Assembly: GCF_037026685.1 (NCBI RefSeq)
Contig: NZ_JBANET010000024.1
Location: forward strand, 5,668 to 69,667
Reading direction: 5' to 3'
Source: Orrella sp037026685
GTDB taxonomy: Bacteria > Pseudomonadota > Gammaproteobacteria > Burkholderiales > Burkholderiaceae_B
DNA: 64,000 bases
Numbering within the stretch: the first letter of the stretch is position 1; each line of letters opens with the position of its first letter. Both the position numbers and the translations under genes were made by a program. Below are positions 7,977 through 16,579 of this stretch, piece after piece. The notes under the pieces were generated by a model, which had not been told where the DNA came from, searched no databases, and saw nothing but the letters and a program-made list of their open reading frames with translations.

Positions 7977-9107
7977 ATGAACACCATGAACCGTGTGATT
8001 CCCCTTGTCGACCAGCGCCGCCTGGACCAGGCCGTGCGCGTGCAGGCGTCCGGCGCGCAGGCGCGCGGCGTGGACACGTCCGGCCAGCCGCCGCGCGATG
8101 CGCGGGGACGGCCCTTGCGCGACCTGCGCATCTCGGTGACCGACCGCTGCAACTTCCGTTGCGGCTATTGCATGCCGCGCGACGTATTCGACGGCAACTA
8201 CCGCTTCCTGCCGCAGCCCGAGCTGCTTTCCTTCGAGGAGATCACCCGGCTGGCGGGCCTGTTCGCGCAGGCCGGCGTGCAGAAGATCCGCCTGACCGGC
8301 GGCGAGCCGCTGCTGCGCAAGCACGTCGAGAAACTGATCGCCATGCTGGCCGGGCTGCGCGGCATCGGCGGCCAGCCGCTGGACCTGACGCTGACCACCA
8401 ACGGCATCCTGCTGGCGCGCAAGGCGCAGGCGCTGCGCGAAGCCGGGCTGGCGCGCGTGACCGTCAGCCTGGACGCGCTGGACGAGGCGCTGTTTCGCCG
8501 CATGAGCGATGCCGACTTCTCGCCGGACGACGTATTGCGCGGCATCGACGCGGCCGCGCAGGCCGGCTTGCCGGTCAAGGTCAACATGGTGGTGCGCCGC
8601 GGGGTCAACGATCACCAGATCCTGCCCATGGCGCGGCGTTTTCGCGGCAGCGGCCACGTGCTGCGCTTCATCGAGTACATGGACGTGGGCAACACCAACG
8701 GCTGGAACATGGCCGAGGTGGTGCCGGGCGCCGAGGTGCTGGCGCGGCTGGCGGCGCAGTGGCCCTTGCGCGCGCTGACCCCGCAGTACCCGGGCGAGGT
8801 GGCCGAGCGCTGGGCCTACGAGGACGGCCAGGGCGAGATCGGCCTGATCACCAGCGTCACGCAGGCCTTTTGCGGCGATTGCAACCGCGCGCGCCTCTCG
8901 CCCGAGGGCCGGCTTTTCCTGTGCCTGTTCGCCAGCCGCGGCCACGACCTGCGCGCGCTGCTGCGTTCGGGCGCCGACGATGCGCGGATCCGCGGCGCGC
9001 TGTCCGCGATCTGGGGCGCGCGCGAGGATGCCTATTCCGAATCGCGCGGCAGCCAGCCGGACCGGCGCGATGCCCCGCGCATCGAGATGAGCTACATCGG
9101 CGGCTAG
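7977..9107 (+). CDS. moaA: GTP 3',8-cyclase MoaA (radical SAM)
   Basis: A 376-residue radical SAM enzyme for the first step of molybdenum cofactor synthesis, converting GTP to the cyclic intermediate used by MoaC. The N-terminal cluster motif is CNFRCGYCMP, followed by LTGGEPLLRK. The second cluster region holds FCGDCNRARLSPEGRLFLCLF, cut here only for length in the family sense: three cysteines are visible. The protein ends YIGG, the conserved MoaA C-terminus needed for GTP cyclisation. ATG 7977 is used; a second ATG at 7986 is possible, and the first ~40 residues extend beyond the core. It may be co-transcribed with the upstream regulator. Confidence 0.97.
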   Translation: MNTMNRVIPLVDQRRLDQAVRVQASGAQARGVDTSGQPPRDARGRPLRDLRISVTDRCNFRCGYCMPRDVFDGNYRFLPQPELLSFEEITRLAGLFAQAGVQKIRLTGGEPLLRKHVEKLIAMLAGLRGIGGQPLDLTLTTNGILLARKAQALREAGLARVTVSLDALDEALFRRMSDADFSPDDVLRGIDAAAQAGLPVKVNMVVRRGVNDHQILPMARRFRGSGHVLRFIEYMDVGNTNGWNMAEVVPGAEVLARLAAQWPLRALTPQYPGEVAERWAYEDGQGEIGLITSVTQAFCGDCNRARLSPEGRLFLCLFASRGHDLRALLRSGADDARIRGALSAIWGAREDAYSESRGSQPDRRDAPRIEMSYIGG

Positions 9108-9121
9108 GCCGCCGCCCGCGC

Positions 9122-9796
9122 ATGGCAAGCCCGGCCGGCATCCCGCGCACCCGGATCACCGGCCTGGTCCTGGCCGGCGGGCAGGGCCGGCGCATGGGCG
9201 GCGCGGACAAGGGTTTGCTCGACTGGAACGGCCAGCCGCTGGTGGCCGGCATCTGCGCCGCGCTGGCGCCGCAGGTGGGGGCCATCCTGATCAGTGCCAA
9301 CCGCAATGCCCAGGCCTATGCGCGTCATGGCCGGGTGGTGCCCGACGATCCCGCGCTGGGCGCCTTCCAGGGCCCGCTGGCCGGCTTGGCGGCGGGGCTG
9401 GCGCAGGCCGGCACCGCCTGGGTGCTGAGCTGGCCCTGCGACATGCCGCACGTGCCGCCGGACCTGGCCGCCAGGCTGGGCGAAGCGGCCCTGCGGCAAG
9501 GCGCGCCGCTGGCGGTGGCGCAGGCCCAGGGCCGCGTGCAGCCGGTCTGCATGCTGGCCTCGGTCGCGCTGCTGCCCGGCCTGCTGGCTTATCTGCGCGG
9601 CGGCGGCCGGCGGGTGCAGGCCTGGCAGCAGGCCGCAGGCGCGGCCATCGCCTGCTTCGATGCGCCGGCCGGCGCGGCGTGCCCCGCCGGCCGCGGCGCG
9701 GGCGGCGGGACGCCGGCGTCTTTCGCCAATCTCAATACCCCCGAGGAACTGCAGGCCGCGCGCGCGCTTCAGCGCAGCCAGTGCTTCAGGTCGTAG
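9122..9796 (+). CDS. mobA: Molybdenum cofactor guanylyltransferase MobA
   Basis: A 224-residue nucleotidyltransferase that attaches GMP to molybdopterin, producing the guanine dinucleotide form needed by bis-MGD enzymes such as FdsA. The GTP-binding signature LVLAGGQGRRMGGADKGL is near residue 16, and SWPCDMPHVPPDL carries the metal-binding aspartate. It starts 14 bp after moaA in the same direction. Its 3' end overlaps the 3' end of the convergent moeA by 28 bp. The C-terminus ends with the usual FANLNTPEEL segment plus a short tail. Confidence 0.95.
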   Translation: MASPAGIPRTRITGLVLAGGQGRRMGGADKGLLDWNGQPLVAGICAALAPQVGAILISANRNAQAYARHGRVVPDDPALGAFQGPLAGLAAGLAQAGTAWVLSWPCDMPHVPPDLAARLGEAALRQGAPLAVAQAQGRVQPVCMLASVALLPGLLAYLRGGGRRVQAWQQAAGAAIACFDAPAGAACPAGRGAGGGTPASFANLNTPEELQAARALQRSQCFRS

Positions 9797-10980
9797 TAGC
9801 GCACCAGGTCGCCCGCCTCCACCGTGGTGTCGGCAGGCAGGCGCGCCAGTCCGTGCGCCCAGGGCAGCGAGCTGATCACGCCCGAGCCTTGCTGCGGATA
9901 AGGGGTCAGCGCGCGCACGCCTTGTTCGTTGACGCTGCTGCGCACCCGCAGGAACTCCTCGCGGTCGCCCCGATAGGGCTTGCCGGCGAGCAGCACGCCG
10001 CGCTCGACCGCGGGGAAGGGCTCGGCGCGGCCCTGCATGCGGCGCAGCATCGGCGTGACCATCAGGGCGAACACTGCGAAAGCCGAGACCGGGTTGCCCG
10101 GCAGGCCCACCACCGGCTTGCCGCCCACGTGGGCCAGCGCCACCGGCTTGCCCGGCTTCATGCGCACCTTCCAGAGATCCAGCTGGCCGCCCAGCGCGGC
10201 CAGCGTGGGCTTGACCAGGTCGCGCTCGCCCACGGAAACCCCGCCCACGCTCAGCACCAGGTCGCATTCGGCCAGCAGCTGCTCGAAGGCGCGGCGCAGC
10301 GACGCCGCGTCGTCCGGCGCATGCAGCACGCGCTGCGGCACCGCGCCCATGTCCTCGGCCAGCGCGGCCAGCATGGGGCCGTTGCTGTTGAAGATCTGCT
10401 GCTCGGCGCGCGGCTGGCCCGCCGCGACGAGTTCGTCGCCGGTGGTCAGGATGCCGACCCGCACGCGCGGATACACCGCCAGCGTGGCCATGCCTTGCGA
10501 GGCCAGCGCGGCGATCTGCGCCGGGCCGAGCACCGTGCCGGCGGGCAGCAAGGTGGCGCCGCGGGCGATGTCCTCGCCGCGCCGGCGCACGTGCTGGCCC
10601 GGCCGCGGCGGGCGGGCGATGAAGACCTCGCCGTCGGTTTCGGTGCAATCCTCCTGCATCACCACGGTGTCGGCGCCCGGCGGCATCAGGCTGCCGGTGA
10701 ACAGGCGGGCGGCCTGGCCCGGCGGCAGGGGCTGCGGCGCCTCGCCGGCATAGACGCGCTGGTGCACCGGCAGGCCGCGCCCTTCGGCGTAGTCGGCCGC
10801 GCGCAGCGCATAGCCGTCCATGGCGCTGTTGTCGGCAGGCGGGGCGTCCAGCACGGCGGTGGCCGCGCGCGCCAGCACGCGGCCGTTGGCCTGCATCAGG
10901 GCAACGGTTTGCGGCGCGGCCGGCGCCGGGCCGGCTTCGGCAAGTTTTTTCTGTGCGCTGTCGAAGTCGAGCATCGTCAT
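9769..10980 (-). CDS. moeA: Molybdopterin molybdenumtransferase MoeA
   Basis: A 403-residue enzyme inserting molybdate into adenylylated molybdopterin. Typical blocks are SAMDGYALRA, QVISSLPWAHG-like C-terminal strands, LSVGGVSVGERDLVKPTL and the LPGNPVSAF loop. ATG 10980 overlaps the moaB stop as ATGA; another ATG lies two codons downstream. Its last 28 bp overlap mobA on the opposite strand. With moaB, moaE and moaD it forms a tightly packed minus-strand operon. Confidence 0.96.
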   Translation of the reverse strand: MTMLDFDSAQKKLAEAGPAPAAPQTVALMQANGRVLARAATAVLDAPPADNSAMDGYALRAADYAEGRGLPVHQRVYAGEAPQPLPPGQAARLFTGSLMPPGADTVVMQEDCTETDGEVFIARPPRPGQHVRRRGEDIARGATLLPAGTVLGPAQIAALASQGMATLAVYPRVRVGILTTGDELVAAGQPRAEQQIFNSNGPMLAALAEDMGAVPQRVLHAPDDAASLRRAFEQLLAECDLVLSVGGVSVGERDLVKPTLAALGGQLDLWKVRMKPGKPVALAHVGGKPVVGLPGNPVSAFAVFALMVTPMLRRMQGRAEPFPAVERGVLLAGKPYRGDREEFLRVRSSVNEQGVRALTPYPQQGSGVISSLPWAHGLARLPADTTVEAGDLVRYYDLKHWLR

Positions 10981-11474
10981 TCCTGGCCGAAATGCGAGGC
11001 GAAATTGCAGGGCTTGTGGCCGCTGTCGAGCTGTTCGCGCAGGATGCGCTCCCAGGCGGTGCGGCAGGCGTTGTTCGAACCGGGCAGGCAGAAGATCAGC
11101 GTGCCGTTGGCGATGCCGGCCAGCGCGCGCGACTGGATGGTGGAGCTGCCGATCTCCTGGTAGGAGACCTGGCGGAACAGCTCGCCGAAGCCGTCGATCT
11201 GCCGGTCCAGCAGCGGGAGCACCGCGGCCGGGGTGTTGTCCCGGTGCGAAAAGCCCGTGCCGCCGGTGGTCAGTATCACCTGCACCGATTCGTCGGCGAT
11301 CCAGTCGCTGAGCACGCGGCGGATATGGTAGATGTCGTCCTTGACGATGTCGCGCTTGCGGCAATCGTGGCCGGCGTGCGCCAGGCTCTCGGCCAGCCAG
11401 TTGCCGGAGGTGTCGTCGCCGGCGGTGCGTGTGTCGCTGATGGTCAATACGGCGCAGATCAGCTGCTTGCTCAT
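10977..11474 (-). CDS. moaB: Molybdopterin adenylyltransferase-like protein MoaB/Mog
   Basis: A 165-residue protein of the MoaB/Mog family that activates molybdopterin by adenylylation before MoeA acts. The signature TTGGTGFSHRDNTPAAV is in the middle, and FCLPGSNNACRTAW is near the C-terminus. ATG 11474 follows AAGGAG at suitable spacing. It overlaps moaE upstream and moeA downstream by four bases (ATGA) each, which indicates translational coupling. Whether it works as MoaB or Mog cannot be decided from sequence alone. Confidence 0.93.
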   Translation of the reverse strand: MSKQLICAVLTISDTRTAGDDTSGNWLAESLAHAGHDCRKRDIVKDDIYHIRRVLSDWIADESVQVILTTGGTGFSHRDNTPAAVLPLLDRQIDGFGELFRQVSYQEIGSSTIQSRALAGIANGTLIFCLPGSNNACRTAWERILREQLDSGHKPCNFASHFGQE

Positions 11475-11962
11475 CCTGAAAGCTCCTTGTTGGGCCGGGG
11501 ATCCTGCTCCCACTGGCGGGTTTTCTCGGCATCCTGTTCCCTGGCCTGCACCCAGAAGCGGCGGCCATCGGCCAGCGTTTCGCGCTTCCAGAAGGGCGCG
11601 CGCGTCTTGAGCGCGTCCATGATGTACTGGCAGGCCTGGAAGGCATCGCCGCGGTGGGCGCTGGCGGCGGCCACGAACACGATCTGCGCGTTGCGCGGCA
11701 GCTCGCCGTAGCGGTGCAGGATCACGTAGCCCTGCAGCCGCCAGCGCGCCATCGCGGCGTCGCCGATCTCCTGCAGCTCGCGCTCGCACATGCCGGGGTA
11801 GTGCTCCAGCGTCAGCGTCTCGGTGGGCTGGCCGGGCGCGTGGTCGCGCACGTAGCCGGTAAAGGTGGCGATGGCGCCCGCCTGGCCCGCGCACGCCTCG
11901 TGCAGCGCACGCTGCAGCGCGGCGGGGTCGAAATCGGATTCCTGCACGATGATGCGCCGCAT
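11471..11962 (-). CDS. moaE: Molybdopterin synthase catalytic subunit MoaE
   Basis: A 163-residue large subunit of molybdopterin synthase, which converts the cyclic intermediate to molybdopterin using sulfur carried by MoaD. Recognisable segments are FTGYVRDH, LEHYPGMCERE, the VFVAAASAHRGDAF block and PFWKRETLADGRRFWV with the catalytic lysine. It starts 2 bp after the moaD stop and overlaps moaB by ATGA. The last ~15 residues are a charged tail. Confidence 0.96.
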   Translation of the reverse strand: MRRIIVQESDFDPAALQRALHEACAGQAGAIATFTGYVRDHAPGQPTETLTLEHYPGMCERELQEIGDAAMARWRLQGYVILHRYGELPRNAQIVFVAAASAHRGDAFQACQYIMDALKTRAPFWKRETLADGRRFWVQAREQDAEKTRQWEQDPRPNKELSG

Positions 11963-11964
11963 GG

Positions 11965-12222
11965 CTAGCCTCCGGTGACCGGCTCGAACACCGCCACCTC
12001 GTCGCCGGGCTGCACGATGGCCTCGGGCTTGCTGTGGTACTGGTTGATCGCCAGCTTGAGCCGGCCGGCTTGCGCCAGGTCCGGGTAGCGTGCCTGCAGC
12101 TGTTCGATCAGCGCCTGCCCCGAGCAGGGCTGCGCCAGCGGCCAGGTCTCGCTGCGCCGGCCAGTCAGTTCGGCGATCCGCGCGAAATAAAGCAGTGCGA
12201 TGGTCTGCTCGCCTTGGGCCAC
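11965..12222 (-). CDS. moaD: Molybdopterin synthase sulfur carrier subunit MoaD
   Basis: An 85-residue ubiquitin-fold protein whose C-terminus, PVTGG, carries the Gly-Gly that is thiocarboxylated to deliver sulfur to molybdopterin synthase. The YFARIAELTG and FEPVTGG ends match the family. It heads the moaD-moaE-moaB-moeA operon. The 78 bp upstream, before the lysR gene stop, would hold any local promoter; none is obvious by eye. Confidence 0.94.
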   Translation of the reverse strand: MAQGEQTIALLYFARIAELTGRRSETWPLAQPCSGQALIEQLQARYPDLAQAGRLKLAINQYHSKPEAIVQPGDEVAVFEPVTGG

Positions 12223-12300
12223 GTTGTCCTCCTGAGTATCTCGGTGCCGCGGCCGGGGCCGCTTGCGCCAATGATAGACCGTACCCGGCGGGCCTGCGCG

Positions 12301-13200
12301 TCAGCGCAGCGGGTGGGGCGCGCTGAAGTCCACTTCCTGCATCACGCGCTCGCGCAGCGCCGGCAGGATGGCGCGGATGTCGTCGCGCCGGCATTGGAAG
12401 GAATAGTGCAGGCTGCGCAGCGGCGGGTCGCTTTCGAGCAGCTGCACCGCGCCGCGCTCGGCCAGCGGGCGCAGCCAGCCCTCGGGAAAGAAGCCGATGC
12501 CCACGCCGGCGCTGACCAGCCCGGCGATGGCGGTCATGTTGTTGCAGGTCAGCCTGCGCGGCACGTCCAGGTTGTGGGCCGATACCCAGGCATCGAAGAT
12601 GCGCGTGGAGCCGGCCCCCGGCGGCATGGTGATGACCACGGTTTCCTGCAGGGTGCGGGGAGTGATGCGCGCATGGCCGCGCAGCAGCTCGGGCGCGCCG
12701 GCCCAGCCGTAGCGCACCTTGGCGATGGTCTGGGACACCAGGGTGCTGCGCGAGGACCAGCCCGCCACCACCGCGAAGTCCAGCTCGCCGCTTTCCAGCC
12801 GCTCTTCCAGGGCCTGGCCCAGGTCCACGTGCGGTTCGAGCCGCAGCTCGGGAAAGTCGCGCCGGCAGCGCGCGACGAAGCGCGGCAGCCACGTCATGGC
12901 CGCCAGCTCGCCCACGCCGAACCGGCAGATGCCCGCCAGCGGCGCCTGCTGTCCCATTGCCGCCTGCAGCGCGTCGGCCGCGGCCAGGATCTCGCGCGCG
13001 CGCGGCAGCAGTTCGCGGCCGGCCTGCGTCAGCGTGGCGCGATGGCCCGAGCGGTCGAACAGGACCCGGCCCAGGTGCCGTTCGAGGTCGCCGATGCGCT
13101 TGGACAGCGACGACTGCGACAGGTGCAGCTGCGTGGCCGCCAGCGCGAAGCTGGCGGCGGTGGCGGCGGCATAGAAAGCTTCCAGCTGCTTGAGCGTCAC
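12301..13200 (-). CDS. LysR-family transcriptional regulator
   Basis: A 299-residue LysR-type regulator. The N-terminal winged helix is MTLKQLEAFYAAATAASFA with QLHLSQSSLSKRIGDLE and FDRSGHRATLTQAGREL. The rest is a substrate-binding-like effector domain. It is divergent from the Bug-family binding protein gene at 13330 with 129 bp between, so it probably controls that gene and the following dehydrogenase. The effector is unknown. Confidence 0.9.
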   Translation of the reverse strand: MTLKQLEAFYAAATAASFALAATQLHLSQSSLSKRIGDLERHLGRVLFDRSGHRATLTQAGRELLPRAREILAAADALQAAMGQQAPLAGICRFGVGELAAMTWLPRFVARCRRDFPELRLEPHVDLGQALEERLESGELDFAVVAGWSSRSTLVSQTIAKVRYGWAGAPELLRGHARITPRTLQETVVITMPPGAGSTRIFDAWVSAHNLDVPRRLTCNNMTAIAGLVSAGVGIGFFPEGWLRPLAERGAVQLLESDPPLRSLHYSFQCRRDDIRAILPALRERVMQEVDFSAPHPLR

Positions 13201-13329
13201 GGGCTGCCTTGTTTCGGTAAAGCTATGAAGATTGTGCGGAATTTATCACTTTCTTTGGCGGGTTCCCTGTTGCTAGAGTCCCCGGCATGACGCAAAGAAG
13301 CCCCTACGGAAAAAACCAAGGAGACAGGC

Positions 13330-14337
13330 ATGATGCAAGGGCTATATCCAACGAAACGGCTGCTGCCGCGCGGCCGTCGGCTGCTGGCCGGCGGCGCCCT
13401 GGCGCTGGCGGCGCTGGCCGGCCTGCCCGGCGCGGCCTGGGCGCAGGAGTGGCGGCCGCAGAAGAACATCGAGATCGTGGTGGGCTTTGCGCCCGGCGGC
13501 TCGGCCGACCAGATCGCCCGGCAGCTGGCCAACGCGGTCAAGGACACCGTGCCGGTGCCCGTGGTCGTGGTCAACCGGCCGGGCGCGGCCGGCGCGCTGG
13601 CCGCGCAGCACGTCGCCCAGGCCAAGCCCGACGGCTACACCATGTTCGTGGGCGGCGGCAGCGAAACCACCTCGGTGGGCAACCACCAGAAGATCGCCTA
13701 CGACCCGCGCAAGGACTTCACGCCCATTCTCAAGGTGGCCCGGCTGCCCTCGGTGCTGGCGGTCAAGGCCGATTCGCCGTTCCAGTCCATGGCGCAGCTG
13801 ATCGAGGCGGCCAAGCGCTCGCCTGGCGGCCTGTCCTACGGCTCGACCGGCGAAGGCAGCCTGTTCCATTCGACCATGCTGGTGTTCGAGGCCCGCAGCG
13901 GGCTGTCCTTCCTGCACGTGCCCTACAAGGGCGCGGCCGACTCGCTGCTGGCTTTGGCCTCCGGCCAGGTGGACATGGCCTTCGGCGCGCCCGAGGAAGT
14001 GCGCGGCCTGATCGACGGCGGCCGCATCCGGCCGCTGGCGGTGTTCTCCGACGCCCGCGTGCCCAGCCTGCCCGATGTGCCCACGCTGACCGAGCTGGGC
14101 TATCCGGTGGCGCTGGACAACATGAAGGGCCTGATGGCCCCGGCGGGCCTGCCCGAGCCGGTCTACGCCTATCTGCACAAGGTCTTCAGCGAGGCCTTGC
14201 AGACCCAGGCCTGGCAGAACTTCAGCCGCAACACGGGCCTGATCACCGACTATGCCGACGGCCCCGCCTTCCAGCGGCAGATCGATGCCGGCTACGCCAT
14301 GATCGGCGAGGCGCTGGCCGGCGCCGCCAAGCGTTGA
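13330..14337 (+). CDS. Bug-family (TctC-like) periplasmic solute-binding protein
   Basis: A 335-residue secreted binding protein. A twin-arginine-rich n-region and hydrophobic core end at GAAWAQ, giving likely cleavage near residue 39. The mature part has the Bug signatures VGFAPGGSADQIAR, NRPGAAGALAA and FLHVPYKGAADSL. Bug proteins bind carboxylates, amino acids or vitamins, often without a linked membrane transporter, and none is present here. AAGGAGACAGGC precedes the ATGATG start, so 13333 is equally possible. A dehydrogenase gene follows after 28 bp. Confidence 0.93.
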   Translation: MMQGLYPTKRLLPRGRRLLAGGALALAALAGLPGAAWAQEWRPQKNIEIVVGFAPGGSADQIARQLANAVKDTVPVPVVVVNRPGAAGALAAQHVAQAKPDGYTMFVGGGSETTSVGNHQKIAYDPRKDFTPILKVARLPSVLAVKADSPFQSMAQLIEAAKRSPGGLSYGSTGEGSLFHSTMLVFEARSGLSFLHVPYKGAADSLLALASGQVDMAFGAPEEVRGLIDGGRIRPLAVFSDARVPSLPDVPTLTELGYPVALDNMKGLMAPAGLPEPVYAYLHKVFSEALQTQAWQNFSRNTGLITDYADGPAFQRQIDAGYAMIGEALAGAAKR

Positions 14338-14365
14338 TTTCTTTGCCTTCAGGAGTCCTGCCCGT

Positions 14366-15280
14366 ATGTCTACCCCGTCTCTTGCCCCGGTCCGTGTCGG
14401 CTTCATCGGCCTGGGCGTCATGGGCCGCGGCATGGCCGCCTCGCTGATGCGGGCCGGCCACGCCCTGACCGTCCACAACCGCAACGCCCAGGCCGTCGAG
14501 CCCTATGTCGCGCAAGGGGCGCAGGCGGCGGCCACGCCGGCCGAGCTGGCCCGGGCCTGCGGCGTCGTGTTCCTGTGCCTGTCCGACACCGCCGCGGTCG
14601 AGCAGGTGCTGTTCGGCCCGCAGGGCCTGGCGCAAGGCGCGGCAAAGGGCACGATCGTCATCGACACCAGCACCATTTCCGCCCAGGCCGCGCGCCAGTT
14701 CGCCGCCAGGCTGGCGCAGCAGGGCGCAAGCCTGCTCGATGCGCCGGTCAGCGGCGGCCAGCAGGGCGCGGCCGAAGGCAAGCTCAGCTGCATGGTCGGC
14801 GGCGGCGAACAGGCCTTCCAGGCCGCGCTGCCCTATCTGCAGGGCATCGCCAGCCGCATCGTGCGGGTCGGCGAAAGCGGCGCCGGGCAGGTGGCCAAGG
14901 CCTGCAACCAGGTGGCGGTGACCGGCGCCATGCTGGGCGTGGCCGAGGCCTTCGCCCTGGCGCGGCGCCACGGCGTGGACGTGGGCGTGGTGCGCGAGGC
15001 GCTGCTGGGCGGGGCGGCCCGCAGCGCCGTGCTGGAGAAGAACGCGCTGCGCCTGATCGAGCGCGATTTCGAGCCCGGGTTCCGCACCCGGCTGATGCGC
15101 AAGGACCTGCGCCTGGCCTTGCAGGCCGGGCAGGACGGCGGCGCCTTCATGCCCATGGCCGCGCTGGCGCTGCAGCTGATGGAGTCGGCCTGCAACGCCG
15201 GCGACGCGGAAGCGGACTGGAGCGCGCTGGCCCGCTGGATAGAAAGCTGCTCGACCCCGGCCGCCCGGGACGGCGGCTAG
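14366..15280 (+). CDS. 3-hydroxyisobutyrate dehydrogenase-family oxidoreductase
   Basis: A 304-residue NAD(P)-dependent beta-hydroxyacid dehydrogenase. The N-terminal Rossmann motif is GFIGLGVMGRGMA. The substrate loop DAPVSGGQQGA lies near residue 125, and GQVAKACNQ carries the family catalytic lysine near residue 174. Related enzymes act on 3-hydroxyisobutyrate, tartronate semialdehyde, glyoxylate or succinic semialdehyde; the substrate cannot be assigned here. It follows the Bug gene closely and is probably in the same LysR-controlled unit. Confidence 0.9.
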   Translation: MSTPSLAPVRVGFIGLGVMGRGMAASLMRAGHALTVHNRNAQAVEPYVAQGAQAAATPAELARACGVVFLCLSDTAAVEQVLFGPQGLAQGAAKGTIVIDTSTISAQAARQFAARLAQQGASLLDAPVSGGQQGAAEGKLSCMVGGGEQAFQAALPYLQGIASRIVRVGESGAGQVAKACNQVAVTGAMLGVAEAFALARRHGVDVGVVREALLGGAARSAVLEKNALRLIERDFEPGFRTRLMRKDLRLALQAGQDGGAFMPMAALALQLMESACNAGDAEADWSALARWIESCSTPAARDGG

Positions 15281-15333
15281 CGGCGCGCAGGGCGGGGTTC
15301 AGGCCTTGGGGGCAGGCCCGCGGCGCCAGGCGC

Positions 15334-15831
15334 TCAGCCCGCGTCCGCGCGTTTCCATTCGCCGCTTTTGCCGCCGGACTTGTATTGCAGGGCGATCGCC
15401 TCGATGACGATGCCCTTGTCGGCGGCCTTGCACATGTCGTAGATGGTCAGGGCGGCCACGCTGGCCGCCGTCATGGCTTCCATCTCGACGCCGGTCTGCG
15501 CGCTGGTGCGGCAGGTGGCCTGGATGCGCACCGTGCTGGCGGCCTCGTCCAGCGAAAAATCGATGCCGACGAACGACAGCGGCAGGCTGTGGCACAGCGG
15601 GATCAGCTCGGCGCAGCGCTTGGCGGCCAGGATGCCGGCCACCCGCGCCGTATTGAGCACTTCGCCCTTGCCCTGGCCGGGCTGGGTCAGCAGGGCGTAG
15701 GCCCGCGGCGTGAGCCGCACGCGGCCGCCCGCCACGGCGGTGCGCTCGGTGGGCGTCTTGGCGCCCACGTCCACCATGCGGATCTGGCCCGAGGCGTCCA
15801 GGTGGCTCAGGGTAGGGATGTCGTCGTTCAT
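15334..15831 (-). CDS. moaC: Cyclic pyranopterin monophosphate synthase MoaC
   Basis: A 165-residue enzyme for the second half of cyclic pyranopterin formation after MoaA. Family blocks LIPLCHSLPLSFV and VEMEAMTAASVAALTIYDMCKA are present, with the active-site lysine in the KAADKGI segment that follows. It lies alone on the minus strand, convergent with the dehydrogenase gene and divergent from the peroxiredoxin gene. It completes the cofactor set found at 7977-12222. Confidence 0.96.
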   Translation of the reverse strand: MNDDIPTLSHLDASGQIRMVDVGAKTPTERTAVAGGRVRLTPRAYALLTQPGQGKGEVLNTARVAGILAAKRCAELIPLCHSLPLSFVGIDFSLDEAASTVRIQATCRTSAQTGVEMEAMTAASVAALTIYDMCKAADKGIVIEAIALQYKSGGKSGEWKRADAG

Positions 15832-16002
15832 GATCGTGTCATCATAGTCCAGCTTGCCGGCGCCGCGCCGGGCGGCGGCCCCCGGGTGCCCCGGCCCGGC
15901 AGGCGGTAGCAGCGTCTTACAGTGGCGCGCCGCCCGGCATTCTATGATTGCGGCTGAGACGGCGCCAAGGGGCGCCGCTCCCTATTCCATGGAGAAGCGA
16001 TC

Positions 16003-16512
16003 ATGACGATAAAAGTGGGCGACCGGGTCCCGGACGGCACCTTGACCGAGTTCATCGAAACCGAGACCGAAGGCTGCACGCTCGGGCCCAATGCGTTCCA
16101 GGTCGCCGACCTGGTGCGCGGCAAGAAGATCGCCGTATTTGCCGTGCCGGGCGCCTTCACCCCCACCTGCTCGGCCAAGCACCTGCCGGGCTACATCCAG
16201 CAGGCCGACGCGCTCAAGGCGGCCGGCGTCGATGAAATCTGGTGCGTGGCCGTGAACGACGCCTTCGTCATGGGCGCCTGGGGCCGCGAGCAGCAGGCCG
16301 GCGGCAAGGTGCGCATGCTGGCCGACGGCTCGGCCACCTGGACGCGCGCGCTGGGGCTGGAGCTGGACCTGCAGGCGCGCGGCATGGGCGTGCGCTCGCA
16401 GCGCTATTCGGCCCTGCTCGAGGACGGCGTGGTCAAGGCGCTGAACATCGAGCCGCCCGGCAAGTTCGAGACGAGCGACGCCGAGACGATGCTCAAGCAG
16501 TTGCGCGCCTGA
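16003..16512 (+). CDS. Peroxiredoxin, Prx5 type
   Basis: A 169-residue thiol peroxidase of the Prx5/PMP20 group. The active site is VPGAFTPTCSAKHLPG with the peroxidatic cysteine near residue 51. A second cysteine (EIWCVAVND) lies about 30 residues later and may be partly buried. There is no fused glutaredoxin domain, so reduction must come from an external thiol system. The gene stands alone between divergent moaC and a downstream MFS gene. Confidence 0.93.
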   Translation: MTIKVGDRVPDGTLTEFIETETEGCTLGPNAFQVADLVRGKKIAVFAVPGAFTPTCSAKHLPGYIQQADALKAAGVDEIWCVAVNDAFVMGAWGREQQAGGKVRMLADGSATWTRALGLELDLQARGMGVRSQRYSALLEDGVVKALNIEPPGKFETSDAETMLKQLRA

Positions 16513-16579
16513 GGCGCGTCCCATCCGCCGGGCCCCGCCGCGGGGCCCGGCTTGTCCGGCCTCTGCCTCGCGCCATGCC

